NCBI RefSeq assembly: GCF_003628145.1
Contig: NZ_RBZV01000001.1
Coordinates: 1 to 64,000 of the forward strand
Reading direction: 5' to 3'
Length of the DNA stretch: 64,000 nt
Source of the DNA: Trinickia fusca
GTDB lineage: Bacteria > Pseudomonadota > Gammaproteobacteria > Burkholderiales > Burkholderiaceae
The position numbers and the translations under genes were made by a program. The notes under the pieces were generated by a model. The model saw only the letters and a list, made by a program, of their open reading frames with translations. It was not told the origin of the DNA and ran no database searches. This document shows positions 27,794 through 38,453 of this stretch, in pieces (positions within the stretch are counted from its first letter, which is position 1; each line of letters begins with the position of its first letter).

Positions 27794-27831
27794 GCATTCG
27801 ATGTTTCAGCGTCAACCGAAACATCGAATGC
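27794..27831. promoter_or_regulatory. Inverted repeat in the ArsR/lipoprotein divergent region, candidate operator
   Basis: Perfect 14-base arms (GCATTCGATGTTTC at 27794-27807, complement at 27818-27831) with a 10-base spacer. It sits in the 199-base divergent region between the ArsR-type gene and the small lipoprotein gene. Size and spacing suit a dimer operator; it could instead fold as an RNA stem. Confidence 0.5.
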
Positions 27832-27883
27832 GCCCCTGGCGTCCGGTGCTGGCACGGGCCGCCGCGCTAGAATCGGCATCGGC

Positions 27884-27922
27884 TTTTCGTGCCGGGTTTT
27901 CGTATCGAGTTTTCGTATAACA
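27884..27922 (+). repeat. Three tandem 13-base repeats
   Basis: TTTTCGTGCCGGG, TTTTCGTATCGAG and TTTTCGTATAACA follow one another exactly at 13-base period, directly before the ribosome site of the small lipoprotein gene. TATAAC in the last copy (27916-27921) may be a -10 element. Confidence 0.5.
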
Positions 27923-27938
27923 AGCAGTGAGGTTGATG

Positions 27939-28082
27939 ATGAAAGTGTGGTTGATGGCGATCGCTGCGGCGTGGCTGTGCGCGGCCTGCGCGCAGACGGA
28001 CGCATCGGGTGCGACAGGGCCGGGCAATGGCAGCATCACGATGTACGGCACGATCGATCAAGGCGTGACGTTTCGCAAATGA
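27939..28082 (+). CDS. Small lipoprotein (47 residues)
   Basis: A short gene below usual ORF cut-offs. The product begins MKVWLMAIAAAWLCAACAQTD: a basic start, a hydrophobic core and a Cys after Ala-Ala, so a probable lipoprotein signal (the -3 position is Cys rather than Leu, a weak lipobox). The mature part ends SITMYGTIDQGVTFRK; short lipoproteins ending in a similar MYGxIDxG segment recur in Burkholderiaceae. GAGG is 6 bases before ATG 27939; the adjacent ATG 27936 is too close. Function unknown. Confidence 0.65.
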   Translation: MKVWLMAIAAAWLCAACAQTDASGATGPGNGSITMYGTIDQGVTFRK

Positions 28083-28185
28083 CCTGCGCGTGCGTGTCCG
28101 TACGGGCACACGCCCTATTGGCTCCGTATAATCGGCTGCCTACTCATAGAACATAGACAGAACGCCAGCGCGCACCGGAGTCACA

Positions 28186-28689
28186 ATGAGCACGTCCGCC
28201 ACCCCCCTCGACCGTTCCGAAACCACCTTCCGTTTCCTTGCCGAGCCGACCTCCGTCAACTTCGGCGGCAAGGTGCACGGCGGTGCGCTGATGAAGTGGA
28301 TCGACGAAACCGCCTATGCTTGCGCGGCCGTTTGGTCGGGCCGCTATTGCGTGACCGTCAGCGTCGGCAACATCCGCTTTCGTCGGCCGATTCAGGTCGG
28401 CAATCTCGTCGAACTGCGTGCGCGCGTCGTCGCGACAGGGCGTACGAGCATGCACATTCACGTGACCGTGCACGCGGGCGATCCGAAGAGCGGTCAGTTG
28501 CGTTTGACGACCGACTGCCTCGTCGTATTCGTGGCCGTCGACGAGAATGGCACACCGATTCCCGTGCCGCCGTTCGTGCCCGAAACGGAAGAGCAAAAGC
28601 GCGTTGCGAAGTATGCGATGGACGTGAAGGCCGCCCTCGACGCCATCGTCGAACTCAAGCCCGAGGAAATGGCGCAAGGACATATCTGA
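28186..28689 (+). CDS. Acyl-CoA thioesterase (hotdog fold, YciA/BACH type)
   Basis: A 167-residue protein with the hotdog thioesterase signature: NFGGKVHGGALMKWIDETAYACA holds the catalytic Asp/Thr region on the central helix, followed by VSVGNIRFRRPIQVGNLVELRARVV. Such enzymes hydrolyse acyl-CoA to free acid and CoA. A helical C-terminal tail (PPFVPETEEQKRVAKYAMDVKAAL) is usual in the family. It converges on fumC through a hairpin that contains direct repeats. Confidence 0.88.
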   Translation: MSTSATPLDRSETTFRFLAEPTSVNFGGKVHGGALMKWIDETAYACAAVWSGRYCVTVSVGNIRFRRPIQVGNLVELRARVVATGRTSMHIHVTVHAGDPKSGQLRLTTDCLVVFVAVDENGTPIPVPPFVPETEEQKRVAKYAMDVKAALDAIVELKPEEMAQGHI

Positions 28690-28690
28690 G

Positions 28691-28761
28691 GCTCAGGGCC
28701 TGCCATTGACATGAGCAGGCCATGGACATGAGCAGGCCATGGACATGACGAGGCCCTGAGC
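28691..28761. repeat. Convergent-gene hairpin with 17-base direct repeats in its loop
   Basis: Arms GCTCAGGGCCT (28691-28701) and AGGCCCTGAGC (28751-28761) are perfect complements. Between them GACATGAGCAGGCCATG occurs at 28708-28724 and 28725-28741, and a degenerate third copy at 28742-28758. It lies between the thioesterase and fumC stops and may terminate both; no T-run is present. Confidence 0.6.
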
Positions 28762-28777
28762 GCGCGGCGTGCCGCGC

Positions 28778-30184
<1,407 letters not shown>

Positions 30185-30242
30185 GTTCAAAACTCCGGTC
30201 AAATGACACTCAATGCTTCGATGAATGGACGGCCCGCGTGGG

Positions 30243-31952
30243 TCATAGCTGCGAGTCGACTGGCAACATCAAGAATAGCCCCGTCAGCGCATTGCGCACG
30301 AAGCCGGCCTCGGGGTCGAGCGACCACGTACGCAGATAGGGACCGTTCGGGCTGGGCTCGTCGCCGGTCCAGGTGAGGCCCGAGACGGGCGAGCCGAGCG
30401 CACGCAGCCGCGCCGTCTCGGCCGGCGTGGCGAGCTGTACGCGATAACTGACGCTAGGCGACATCGCATGTTCGATCAACTGAGCGACTTCGCCGGCGAG
30501 CGGAGCGCTGTCGATGAAGAGCGCGATCTCGGTGTTCAGATGGGCCGAGCGCGGATCGAAGTTCAGCGACCCGATGACGAGGATGCGCCGGTCGATCACA
30601 TACGCTTTCGCATGCAGGCTCGCGCGCGAGCTCGAGCCCGCGAAGTAGCGCGAGTGCTCGCGTTGCAGCGGCTCGTATTCGTAAAGCTCGACGCCGCTCT
30701 TGAGCAGCGGCACGCGATACGGGCTATAGCCGGCCTGTACCGCGATCGTATCGGTCGAGGCCATCGAGTTCGTCAAGACGGCCACGCGCACGCCGCGCTG
30801 CGTGAGTTCCCGGAGCAGGTGCAACCCGGCATCGTGCGGCACGAAGTAGGGCGAGAGGATGAGCACTTCGTGATCGGCGCCTCGCAGCTGTTCGGCGAGG
30901 CCATGCATAGGCGGGCTCTGGTAGGGGGCCTGCGGTGCCGTGGCCTTGCGCGGCGAGTCGGCGCTGAGGCTGGCGTCGGCCCAGACGAGTCCAAGCCGGT
31001 CGTGCGCGATGCGCGAGGCGAGCGGCTCGGCATCGTGCGGCTTGGCGTCGACTGCGCTCGCCTGCGCACGCCAATGCGCGCGTAGCATTTCGCGCACGGT
31101 ATTCAGGTCGTTCGTCGTGTAGCGATGCCGGTCGAGGGTGGCGAGCGGGTAGGCGCCCGCGCTGTTCCAGAACGTGTCGAAGCTGGTCGATACATCGTCG
31201 ACGATCGGGCCGGCGGCCAGCACGTCGAGGTCGCGAAATTGCAGTGTCGGGCTCGCACTGAAGTACTCGTCGCCGAGGTTGCGGCCGCCGACGATCGCGA
31301 CTTCGTCGTCGGCGATCATCGCTTTGTTGTGCATGCGATGCGAGAAGCGGTCGATGCGCGTGAACAGATCCTCGGTGCGCGCGAACACGCTCTCGTGCGT
31401 GCTGCCGAACGGATTGAACACGCGCACTTCGATCGACGGATGCGTGGCGAGCCCCGCCATCAGCTGCCGGCTGTCGTCGAAGTTCAGGTCGTCGACGAGC
31501 ATGCGCACACGCACGCCGCGGTCGGCCGCGTGGAGCGCCGCGGCCAGCAGAAGTCTGCCCGTCGTGTCCTGCGCGGCAATGTAGTACTGCAAGTCGAGCG
31601 TCTTCGTCGCGGCGCGTGCGAGCGCGATGCGCATCTGCAACGCAGCGGTGCCGTCAGTCAACAGACGAAAGCCCGACTGACCGGGGTGTGCCGCTTCGAG
31701 CGGGGCGAGTGATTGGCCGAGCGGTGTCGTTTGCGGGGCGGCGAGTGCGTGACTGACGGGACGATCGAGCGAGGTGGCGGGCGGCAGCGTCGAACAGGCT
31801 GTGAGCAGCAGCGCGCAGCAGACGAAGCAGGCGCGCGCGATGGAGGCCGGGTAGCGCAGCCGGCCGGACGGCGCGGCATACGACGAGACGCGCAAAGAAA
31901 GAAGGGGCGCCGGCAGGCGCAAGGCGACGAGTGGCCGCCTGAGCTCTAACAC
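30243..31952 (-). CDS. Phospholipase D-family lipoprotein (cardiolipin synthase C-like)
   Basis: A 569-residue protein with a lipoprotein signal ([10 protein letters not shown], lipoyl Cys near residue 53) and two HKD motifs: [24 protein letters not shown] (about 207) and [24 protein letters not shown] (about 444). The G(G/S)xN after each HKD marks it as a ClsC-like PLD enzyme that transfers phosphatidyl groups. The N-terminal 30 residues before the signal are basic, so a later start is possible, but I see no better ATG. The lipid tail would place it at the cell envelope. Confidence 0.85.
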   Translation of the reverse strand: MLELRRPLVALRLPAPLLSLRVSSYAAPSGRLRYPASIARACFVCCALLLTACSTLPPATSLDRPVSHALAAPQTTPLGQSLAPLEAAHPGQSGFRLLTDGTAALQMRIALARAATKTLDLQYYIAAQDTTGRLLLAAALHAADRGVRVRMLVDDLNFDDSRQLMAGLATHPSIEVRVFNPFGSTHESVFARTEDLFTRIDRFSHRMHNKAMIADDEVAIVGGRNLGDEYFSASPTLQFRDLDVLAAGPIVDDVSTSFDTFWNSAGAYPLATLDRHRYTTNDLNTVREMLRAHWRAQASAVDAKPHDAEPLASRIAHDRLGLVWADASLSADSPRKATAPQAPYQSPPMHGLAEQLRGADHEVLILSPYFVPHDAGLHLLRELTQRGVRVAVLTNSMASTDTIAVQAGYSPYRVPLLKSGVELYEYEPLQREHSRYFAGSSSRASLHAKAYVIDRRILVIGSLNFDPRSAHLNTEIALFIDSAPLAGEVAQLIEHAMSPSVSYRVQLATPAETARLRALGSPVSGLTWTGDEPSPNGPYLRTWSLDPEAGFVRNALTGLFLMLPVDSQL

Positions 31953-32055
31953 GTTCGGACCTTGTCATTGTCGATGAAGGGTCTTGCAGTGCCGCGACGG
32001 CCTCGGCAAGGACACATTCTAGACGCGGCACGCGAGAGTCACGTGTAGAGCAAGC

Positions 32056-32086
32056 AAAAAGAAGGCCCGCCAAGCCAGCGCGGGCC
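32056..32086 (-). terminator. Terminator of the MATE transporter gene
   Basis: On the minus strand a GGCCCGC/GCGGGCC stem (32064-32070 with 32080-32086) is followed by TTCTTTTTG. It lies about 95 bases after the MATE stop. Confidence 0.75.
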
Positions 32087-32180
32087 AAACACCCTGTCAG
32101 AAGAGTCGTGCCTATCGTAGGCCTTGGCGAGCCCGGCACCAACCAACAAAGCGTGCTTTGCTTATACCTTTGGCGTGACG

Positions 32181-33563
32181 TTACGTACGGCGCGTGTGCC
32201 GCGTCATGTGCTCGAAGCGCACGGTCATCAACAGCGCGACGCTCGCGAGACCCGCCGCGAGCCCCCACCAGAGCCCGCGCGTGCCGAGTCCGGTGTGAAA
32301 CGCGAGCACGTAACCGGTCGGAAAACCCACGCCCCAGTAGCCGAAGGTCGCCGCGAGCATCGGAATGCGCGTGTCCTTGAGGCCGCGCAGACAGCCAGAG
32401 CCGATCGTCTGCATGCCGTCGACGATTTGGAATACGGCCGCGACCCCGAGCAGCGACGCGGCGATGGCGACCGTATGAGCATTGGTCGGATCGTCGAGCC
32501 GCAGATAAAGTCCGATGATGGCGTGGGGCGCGACCATCAATACGAGCCCGGTCATCGACATGAATGCGACGCCGAGCCCCAGCGCGACGAAGCCGGCGTG
32601 ACGTGCGGCCAGCGGCTGCCCTGCGCCCATCCAGTAGCCGACGCGCACGTTGGCCGCCTGGCCGATCGCGAGCGGCACCATGAACGAAACGGATGCCACG
32701 TTCAGGGCGATCTGGTGGGCGGCGAGCTGTTTCTCGCCCAAGAGACCGATCATGAGGCCGGTGGCCAGAAACAGCGTCGACTCGACGCCGTAGGTGATCG
32801 CGACGGGCCAGCCGATGCCGAACAATTCGCCCATGAGCGGCACATTGGGCCGAGCGGCCGTGACGAAGTGCCGAAAGCGCGCGCGACCGTGCATCAACGC
32901 GACCAGCGTGATCGTCGTGAGCCAGATCGTCACCGTCGTGGCGGTGGCCGAACCGAGCAGGCCCAGACGCGGCAGGCCATAGGCGCCGTGGATGAGTCCG
33001 TAGTTGAGCACCGCATTGATGCCGACGCTCGCGAGCGACACCCACAGCAGGCGTTTGGCGGCCCCGATGGCGGGCAGGAACGAGCGCATCAGGCCGATGC
33101 CGATCAGGCTGCCGGGCGAGGCCCAGCGCAGCACATTGGCGTAGGCGCCCACGTTGTGGGCGAGCTGCGCGGGCTCGCCGAATGCGGTGAGGATCGGTTG
33201 CGCGAGCGACAGCAGCACGAACGCCGGCACCGCGAGCAGCACGGATAGCGCGAGCCCGGTCCAGTAGATGTGCGGCACGCGGTGGTCGGCCTGCGCGCCG
33301 CGGGCATTCGCGACGGTCACGCTGACCGACGAGAGCACGCCTTGCAGCACCGTCACGACGACGAAGAACAGGCCCGCGCCGAGACCGCCGGCCGCCAGGG
33401 CGTCGGGGCCCAGCGAGCCGAGCAGGATGGTGTCGGTGACGCTCATGGCCATCTGCGACAGTTGCGCGATGGCGAGCGGGGCGGCCAGGCGCGCCGTATC
33501 GGCGGCATGGCGGGACAGAGAAGGCGGCGCGCTGGCCGCATGGGTGATTCCGGGTTGCGACAT
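32181..33563 (-). CDS. MATE-family multidrug efflux transporter (NorM-like)
   Basis: A 460-residue inner-membrane protein with about 12 hydrophobic segments in two similar halves. The N-half motif is PLAIAQLSQMAMSVTDTILLGSLG and the C-half counterpart is GWPVAITYGVESTLFLATGLMIGLLG. LAAHQIALNVASVSFMVPLAIGQAANVRVG is typical of NorM. MATE proteins exchange cations for drugs and toxic compounds. ATG 33563 (MSQPGITHAAS) is favoured; ATG 33587 adds eight residues. Confidence 0.92.
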   Translation of the reverse strand: MSQPGITHAASAPPSLSRHAADTARLAAPLAIAQLSQMAMSVTDTILLGSLGPDALAAGGLGAGLFFVVVTVLQGVLSSVSVTVANARGAQADHRVPHIYWTGLALSVLLAVPAFVLLSLAQPILTAFGEPAQLAHNVGAYANVLRWASPGSLIGIGLMRSFLPAIGAAKRLLWVSLASVGINAVLNYGLIHGAYGLPRLGLLGSATATTVTIWLTTITLVALMHGRARFRHFVTAARPNVPLMGELFGIGWPVAITYGVESTLFLATGLMIGLLGEKQLAAHQIALNVASVSFMVPLAIGQAANVRVGYWMGAGQPLAARHAGFVALGLGVAFMSMTGLVLMVAPHAIIGLYLRLDDPTNAHTVAIAASLLGVAAVFQIVDGMQTIGSGCLRGLKDTRIPMLAATFGYWGVGFPTGYVLAFHTGLGTRGLWWGLAAGLASVALLMTVRFEHMTRHTRRT

Positions 33564-33695
33564 GTTCAAGGCGAAGCCGAGGGCCATGGGTGGCGCGCGG
33601 GCGGCACCCCTCGGAGCGTTGTTGTATGAAAGACGGACAGCTTATTGCCTGGCGGCGCGACTGTCGATACGCGTGTTCGTAGCGGCAGCGCGGCG

Positions 33696-33917
33696 CTAGG
33701 CTGCCTCGTGCACGGCGATACGCGTGTCGCCAAGCATAACGACTTGGCCTGCCCGGATCTTGCATGTCTTGCGCAGCTCGACGTGCCCGTCGACGCTGAC
33801 CGCGCCCGAGGCGACGAGCATTTTGGCCGAGCCGCCGGTGTCCGCGAGGCCCGTCAGCTTGAGCAGATTGTGCAGTTCGACGTGCTCGCCCGTAAGCGTG
33901 AAATTGAGGTTCGGCAT
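33696..33917 (-). CDS. Small S4-domain RNA-binding protein (YbcJ-like)
   Basis: A 73-residue protein made of a single S4-like fold: HVELHNLLKLTGLADTGGSAKMLVASGAVSVDGHVELRKTCKIRAGQVV. This is the YbcJ type of short S4 protein, thought to bind RNA; no target is known. ATG 33917 (MPNLNFTL) gives the family length. It is divergent from the helicase gene. Confidence 0.87.
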   Translation of the reverse strand: MPNLNFTLTGEHVELHNLLKLTGLADTGGSAKMLVASGAVSVDGHVELRKTCKIRAGQVVMLGDTRIAVHEAA

Positions 33918-34021
33918 GGCGGCAGGCGCGGCGCGCGGCGAAAAAGGTGGGCAGGCATCATAAGCCAAGCGGGCCTTGCACGCCAAGGGCCGGTCACACG
34001 GACCTTGCGGAGTTTGGCTGT

Positions 34022-36193
34022 ATGCCTATACAGTATGCGACGTTCCCTAGAACGAACCCTCAACGCTCGCCCGAACGCGCCGTGTCCTCCGCTTTTGCCG
34101 CTTCGCGTCCGCAACCTGACGCCACCGACTACCTCGCCAAGCTCAACGACGCGCAGCGCGCCGCCGTCGAGTATGGCATCGACCCTGCCGCGCGTCCGGG
34201 CGGCCCGCTGCTCGTGATCGCGGGGGCGGGGTCGGGCAAGACCAGCACGCTTGCGCATCGCGTCGCGCACCTCCTCGTGAAGGGGGCGGATCCGCGCCGC
34301 GTCCTGTTGCTGACGTTCTCGCGCCGTGCGGCGCAGGACATGACGCGGCGCGCCACGCGCATTGCCGCGCAAGCGCTCGGCACGCGCGCCGATCTTGCGC
34401 AGGCGCTCGCCTGGACGGGCACGTTTCACAGTGTCGGTGCCAGGCTGCTGCGCGAATACGCCGAGCTGATCGGCCTGTCGCCTGTCTTCACGATCAACGA
34501 TCGCGAGGATTGCGCCGATCTCATCCATGTCGTGCGGCACGAGCTGGGGCTGTCGGTCAAATCGCGCCGCTTTCCGACCAAGGCGACCTGCCTGGCGATC
34601 TACTCGCGCGCGGTCAATACGGGCGCGCCGCTCGCACGCGTGCTCGACGACGCGTTTCCGTGGTGCCGCGAATGGGAGGCCGAGCTGCGCGCGCTGTTCG
34701 CGGCTTATGTGGCGGCCAAGCAGTCGCAGAACGTGCTCGACTACGACGACCTGCTGCTCTATTGGGCGCGCATGGCGGCCGAGCCCGCGATTGCGGCCGA
34801 TCTGGCCGGACGCTTCGATCACATCCTCGTCGACGAATACCAGGACACGAACCGCCTGCAGGCATCGATCCTCTTCGCGATGAAGCCGCAGGGGCACGGA
34901 TTGACCGTCGTCGGCGACGATGCCCAGTCGATCTACTCGTTTCGTGGCGCCACCGTGCGCAACATCCTCGATTTCCCGACACAGTTCGAGCCGAACGCGC
35001 ATCGCGTCACACTCGAGCGCAACTATCGTTCGACGGCGCCGATCCTGGCCGCGTCCAATGCCGTGATCGGCCTGGCGGCCGAGCGCTTCACGAAGGATCT
35101 ATGGACTGACCGGGCCTGCGCGCAGCGTCCCAGGCTCGTGACAGTGGCCGGCGAGCTCGAGCAGGCCCGCTACGTCGTCGAACGCGTGCTGGAGGCCCGC
35201 GAGACTGGCATGAAGCTGAAAGCGCAAGCCGTGCTGTTTCGCGCCGCGCATCACAGCGCGGCGCTCGAGCTCGAGCTGGCACGGCGCAACGTGCCGTTCG
35301 TCAAATTCGGCGGACTGCGTTTTCTCGACGCATCGCACGTGAAGGACGTGCTCGCCGTGTTGCGCTGGGCTCAGAACCCGCGTGACCGTGTCGCGGGCTT
35401 TCGCGTGGTGCAACTGCTACCGGGCGTCGGGCCTGCGACGGCTGCGCGCGTGCTCGACGACGTTACGGCCACGCATGACGCGGCAGCCGCGCTCGATGCA
35501 TTCGAGCCGCCGGCCCGTGCTAGCGCCGACTGGGCGCCGTTCGTCGAATTGATGGCCGACGTGTGCGGCGCGCGCACGCCGTGGCCCGCCGAGTTCGAGC
35601 AGGTGAGGCGCTGGTACGAGCCGCATCTCGAACGCAATCACGAAGACGCATCCACGCGCCAGGCCGATGTCCTGCAGATGGAGAGCCTGGCGGCGACGTA
35701 CGCGTCGCGCGAGCGCTTTCTGACCGAGCTTACACTCGACCCGCCCGACGCGACGAGCGACGAGTCGGGTGTGCCACTCGTCGACGAGGACTACCTGATT
35801 CTCTCGACGATTCATTCGGCGAAAGGGCAGGAGTGGCGCAACGTGTTCGTGCTCAACGGCGTCGACGGCTGCATTCCGTCCGATCTCGGCACCGGCAGCC
35901 AGGAGGAAATCGACGAAGAGCGGCGGTTGCTCTACGTGGCGATGACCCGGGCGAAAGAGGATTTGCACATCGTCGTGCCGCAGCGCTTTTACGTGCACAA
36001 CCAAGCGCAGAACGGCGATCGCCACGTGTGGGCATCGCGCACCCGCTTCATCCCGGCGTCACTGTTGCCGCTGTTCGACGCGCAGGCATGGCCGACGGTC
36101 GCGCCGCTTACCGCGCCGACGGCCACGGGGCTGGCCGCCGCGGCCAAGGCGCGCATCGACATCGCGGCGCAGTTGAAGACGATGTGGGATTGA
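34022..36193 (+). CDS. UvrD/Rep-family superfamily 1 DNA helicase
   Basis: About 723 residues. Motifs in order: Q motif/LNDAQRAAVEY, Walker A AGAGSGKTS, Ia LLLTFSRRAA, Walker B DEYQDTN, III GDDAQSIYSFRGA, IV LERNYRST, V STIHSAKGQEWRNVFVLNGVDGCIP and VI LLYVAMTRAKEDL. It should be a 3'-5' DNA helicase. It is shorter than UvrD and Rep in the C-terminal 2B part, so I do not assign a specific symbol. ATG 34022 and GTG 34082 (VSSAFAASRPQPD) are both possible starts; ATG 33947 is too early, running through the gap. Confidence 0.9.
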   Translation: MPIQYATFPRTNPQRSPERAVSSAFAASRPQPDATDYLAKLNDAQRAAVEYGIDPAARPGGPLLVIAGAGSGKTSTLAHRVAHLLVKGADPRRVLLLTFSRRAAQDMTRRATRIAAQALGTRADLAQALAWTGTFHSVGARLLREYAELIGLSPVFTINDREDCADLIHVVRHELGLSVKSRRFPTKATCLAIYSRAVNTGAPLARVLDDAFPWCREWEAELRALFAAYVAAKQSQNVLDYDDLLLYWARMAAEPAIAADLAGRFDHILVDEYQDTNRLQASILFAMKPQGHGLTVVGDDAQSIYSFRGATVRNILDFPTQFEPNAHRVTLERNYRSTAPILAASNAVIGLAAERFTKDLWTDRACAQRPRLVTVAGELEQARYVVERVLEARETGMKLKAQAVLFRAAHHSAALELELARRNVPFVKFGGLRFLDASHVKDVLAVLRWAQNPRDRVAGFRVVQLLPGVGPATAARVLDDVTATHDAAAALDAFEPPARASADWAPFVELMADVCGARTPWPAEFEQVRRWYEPHLERNHEDASTRQADVLQMESLAATYASRERFLTELTLDPPDATSDESGVPLVDEDYLILSTIHSAKGQEWRNVFVLNGVDGCIPSDLGTGSQEEIDEERRLLYVAMTRAKEDLHIVVPQRFYVHNQAQNGDRHVWASRTRFIPASLLPLFDAQAWPTVAPLTAPTATGLAAAAKARIDIAAQLKTMWD

Positions 36194-36229
36194 AGGCGCG
36201 CGCACGGCAAGTGCAGGCGCCCTGGAGAA

Positions 36230-36997
36230 TCAGCGCTGACGCCGTTCCTGCGGCTGCTGCGGCCTTGCGGGCGGCATGAAGAAGTTGCGCAGCCAGGCGG
36301 CCATGCGCGAGAAGATGTCGTAGGGCTCCTCGACGAAGATCTCCGGCTTGAGCAGGCGCAGGAATTCCATGATCTGCTGCGCTTCCTGCTTCTGGAACGA
36401 GCCGTGCGCGAGGCCGAGCTTCAACAGCCCACGCAGTTCGCCGAGCTTTTCGCGCGCGGTGCTGCCGACGCTCGTCTCGCACGCGATTTTGGCCTCGTAG
36501 GCGCGCTGGCGCAGTGATTCCGCCAGGCGCCAAGCGGGCGTCTGCATCTTTTCCTCGAGCCCCTGGATGTCTTGCGCGCTGGCCTTGATCTGCGCCGCGA
36601 GCGGGTCGACGAGCGCGGCGTCGCCGCCGGCTTCCTTGACGATGGCTGCCGCCCAGTCGCGGCACGCCTTGGCGAGTTCCTCGGGCGTCCACTCGGAGCG
36701 CACGGCGAGGCTGAAGCCGAACTCGCCGGCTTGGCGCATCAGGATCGCCACGACGTCGGGGAATTCCTTGTCGAGGGTGCGTTTGGCCCAAGCGTACTGG
36801 CCGCCCTCCAGCATGCGCTGCACGGCGTGCTCGGTGAGCGGCACCATGTTGTCGAGCAGCTTCGCGCGCAGGAAATCCTCGAAGGAGGGCGTCGCGAATT
36901 GCGGGTCGAGCTTCAGCGATACGCGCAAGAAGGCTTCGAAGTCCTTGTGTAGCGACGCAATCGTCTCTTCTCTGAGCGAAAGGGTGATTTGACCCAT
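36230..36997 (-). CDS. Conserved hypothetical protein
   Basis: A 255-residue, soluble, helix-rich protein without a family I can name. It begins MGQITLSLREETIASLHKDFEAFLRVSLKL and has charged helices (about 130-190) and a Pro/Gln/Arg-rich end (FFMPPARPQQPQERRQR). There is no signal peptide or membrane helix. ATG 36997 is chosen since the longer frame to 37198 translates low-complexity Arg/Ala spacer. It converges on the helicase gene with a 36-base gap. The 256-base region to the next gene holds nothing I can identify. Confidence 0.7.
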   Translation of the reverse strand: MGQITLSLREETIASLHKDFEAFLRVSLKLDPQFATPSFEDFLRAKLLDNMVPLTEHAVQRMLEGGQYAWAKRTLDKEFPDVVAILMRQAGEFGFSLAVRSEWTPEELAKACRDWAAAIVKEAGGDAALVDPLAAQIKASAQDIQGLEEKMQTPAWRLAESLRQRAYEAKIACETSVGSTAREKLGELRGLLKLGLAHGSFQKQEAQQIMEFLRLLKPEIFVEEPYDIFSRMAAWLRNFFMPPARPQQPQERRQR

Positions 36998-37253
36998 GAC
37001 TTGTCCTGGTGGCCGATCCCGCGCGGCAACGCGAGCGTGCCGGTGCGCGGATGCATCCTCGCGCATTGCCGGCCGCCGGCATATCGAGGCCGGGCGGCGC
37101 TTGACGGCGCCGCGCTGCGGCTGCACTGCATTTTTGATCGCGTTCTGCTGCCGTACATGGGCGTGACGTCTGGCCCATGCGTTCGCCAGCAAACGCATTT
37201 CGTCTGTTTAACGGCGGTGGCAGCCGGAACTTGAGGCCAATTCGAGGACGTGC

Positions 37254-37577
37254 TCAGTGCACGACGAAGCCTTGCCAGACAAAGAAGACGACGAGGCCGA
37301 CCGCGATCGTGAGCAGCGGGCGGCGCGTGAGCGCGGACACGCCACAGGCCGCTAGCGCGCCGACGAGCTGCGGGTTGCGCCAGGTCAGCTCGGCTGCCCC
37401 GCCGTGGGGCGCGACGGCCATCGGGACGATGATGGCCGTCAGCACGGTGACGGGCACGAAGCTGAGCGCCGTGCGCACGAGCGGCGGAAACGCGGCGCGC
37501 TCGCCGAGCACGAAGACGCTGGCGCGCACGAGCAAGGTGATGACGGCCATGCCCAGAATGAGGATCACGTAGTTCAT
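37254..37577 (-). CDS. azlD: Branched-chain amino acid export subunit AzlD
   Basis: A 107-residue protein with four hydrophobic segments, starting MNYVILILGMAVITLLVRASVFVLGERAAFPPLV. It is the small partner of AzlC in the LIV-E type exporter (family of YgaH/BrnE). Its ATG overlaps the azlC stop (ATGA at 37574-37577), so the two subunits are made together. The ORF continues leftwards in the azlC region, but that part is an out-of-frame shadow. Confidence 0.88.
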   Translation of the reverse strand: MNYVILILGMAVITLLVRASVFVLGERAAFPPLVRTALSFVPVTVLTAIIVPMAVAPHGGAAELTWRNPQLVGALAACGVSALTRRPLLTIAVGLVVFFVWQGFVVH

Positions 37578-38305
37578 TGGGGGACTCCTGCGGGGCGCGT
37601 GCGGGTCGCCCACGGGCGCGAGAGCACGACGCCGACGATCACGCCCGCGGCGACGGCAGCCAGCAGCCCGAGCTTGTAGGGCCAGGCCGAGCACAGGTAC
37701 GCGAGCAGGCCGGCCGTCGCGGCGGCGGCCACGAAGCGTGCGGCCACGAGCTGAGGCACGACGATCGCGATGAACGTCGCCACCATCGCGAAATCGAGCC
37801 CCAGCGATTGCAGGCGCGGGAAGGCGGCGCCGAACACCAATCCGACGGCGGTCCACAGCAGCCAGTTCAGATACATCGCGATGCCCGAGCCGAGGAAGTA
37901 ATGCGGTCCGATTTCACCGGGCGGCGAGTGCCGATAGTGGGCATAGGCGACGGCGAACACCTCGTCGGTCAGGACTGCCGCGAGCACCCAGCGCCAGCGT
38001 GCGGGCAGCTTGGCCACGTAGGGCGCCAGCGTCGCGCTATAGAGCACGTGGCGCAGGTTGACGATGAGCGTCGTCGCCCACACGACGGCAAAGCTCGCGT
38101 GGCCGGCGATGAGGCCGAGCGCGATGAACTGCGCCGAGCCGGCGAACACCGTCAGCGACATCAGTTGGCCATGCCAGGCCGAAAGCGGCCCTGATGTGAC
38201 GAGCGTGCCGAAGATCACGCCGAACGGCGCGGCCCCGACCATCATCGGGATCGTGTCGCGCGCGCCGTCGGCGAATTCGTTGAGCGGAGTGCGTGAGTGA
38301 TTCAA
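37574..38305 (-). CDS. azlC: Branched-chain amino acid permease AzlC
   Basis: A 243-residue integral membrane protein: GARDTIPMMVGAAPFGVIFGTL, VFAGSAQFIALGLI and VVWATTLIVNLRHVLYSA are the conserved AzlC/BrnF/YgaZ segments. With AzlD it exports branched-chain amino acids or related compounds; the exact substrate cannot be read from sequence. An AraC-type regulator lies directly upstream on the same strand (148-base gap). Confidence 0.9.
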   Translation of the reverse strand: MNHSRTPLNEFADGARDTIPMMVGAAPFGVIFGTLVTSGPLSAWHGQLMSLTVFAGSAQFIALGLIAGHASFAVVWATTLIVNLRHVLYSATLAPYVAKLPARWRWVLAAVLTDEVFAVAYAHYRHSPPGEIGPHYFLGSGIAMYLNWLLWTAVGLVFGAAFPRLQSLGLDFAMVATFIAIVVPQLVAARFVAAAATAGLLAYLCSAWPYKLGLLAAVAAGVIVGVVLSRPWATRTRPAGVPQ

Positions 38306-38453
38306 TCGAAAGTCCTCCTTAAGCTGTGCGCAGCATAGTCGCGCATGCGCGCGCCGCGCTTGTACGTTTTTGCGCCTGGCCGGGTGGGGGCGGCGGGCTG
38401 GGCGAATGTGGGCGTCCTACGAACTTTCCAGCCCGTTGCTGCCGGGTTTAGCC

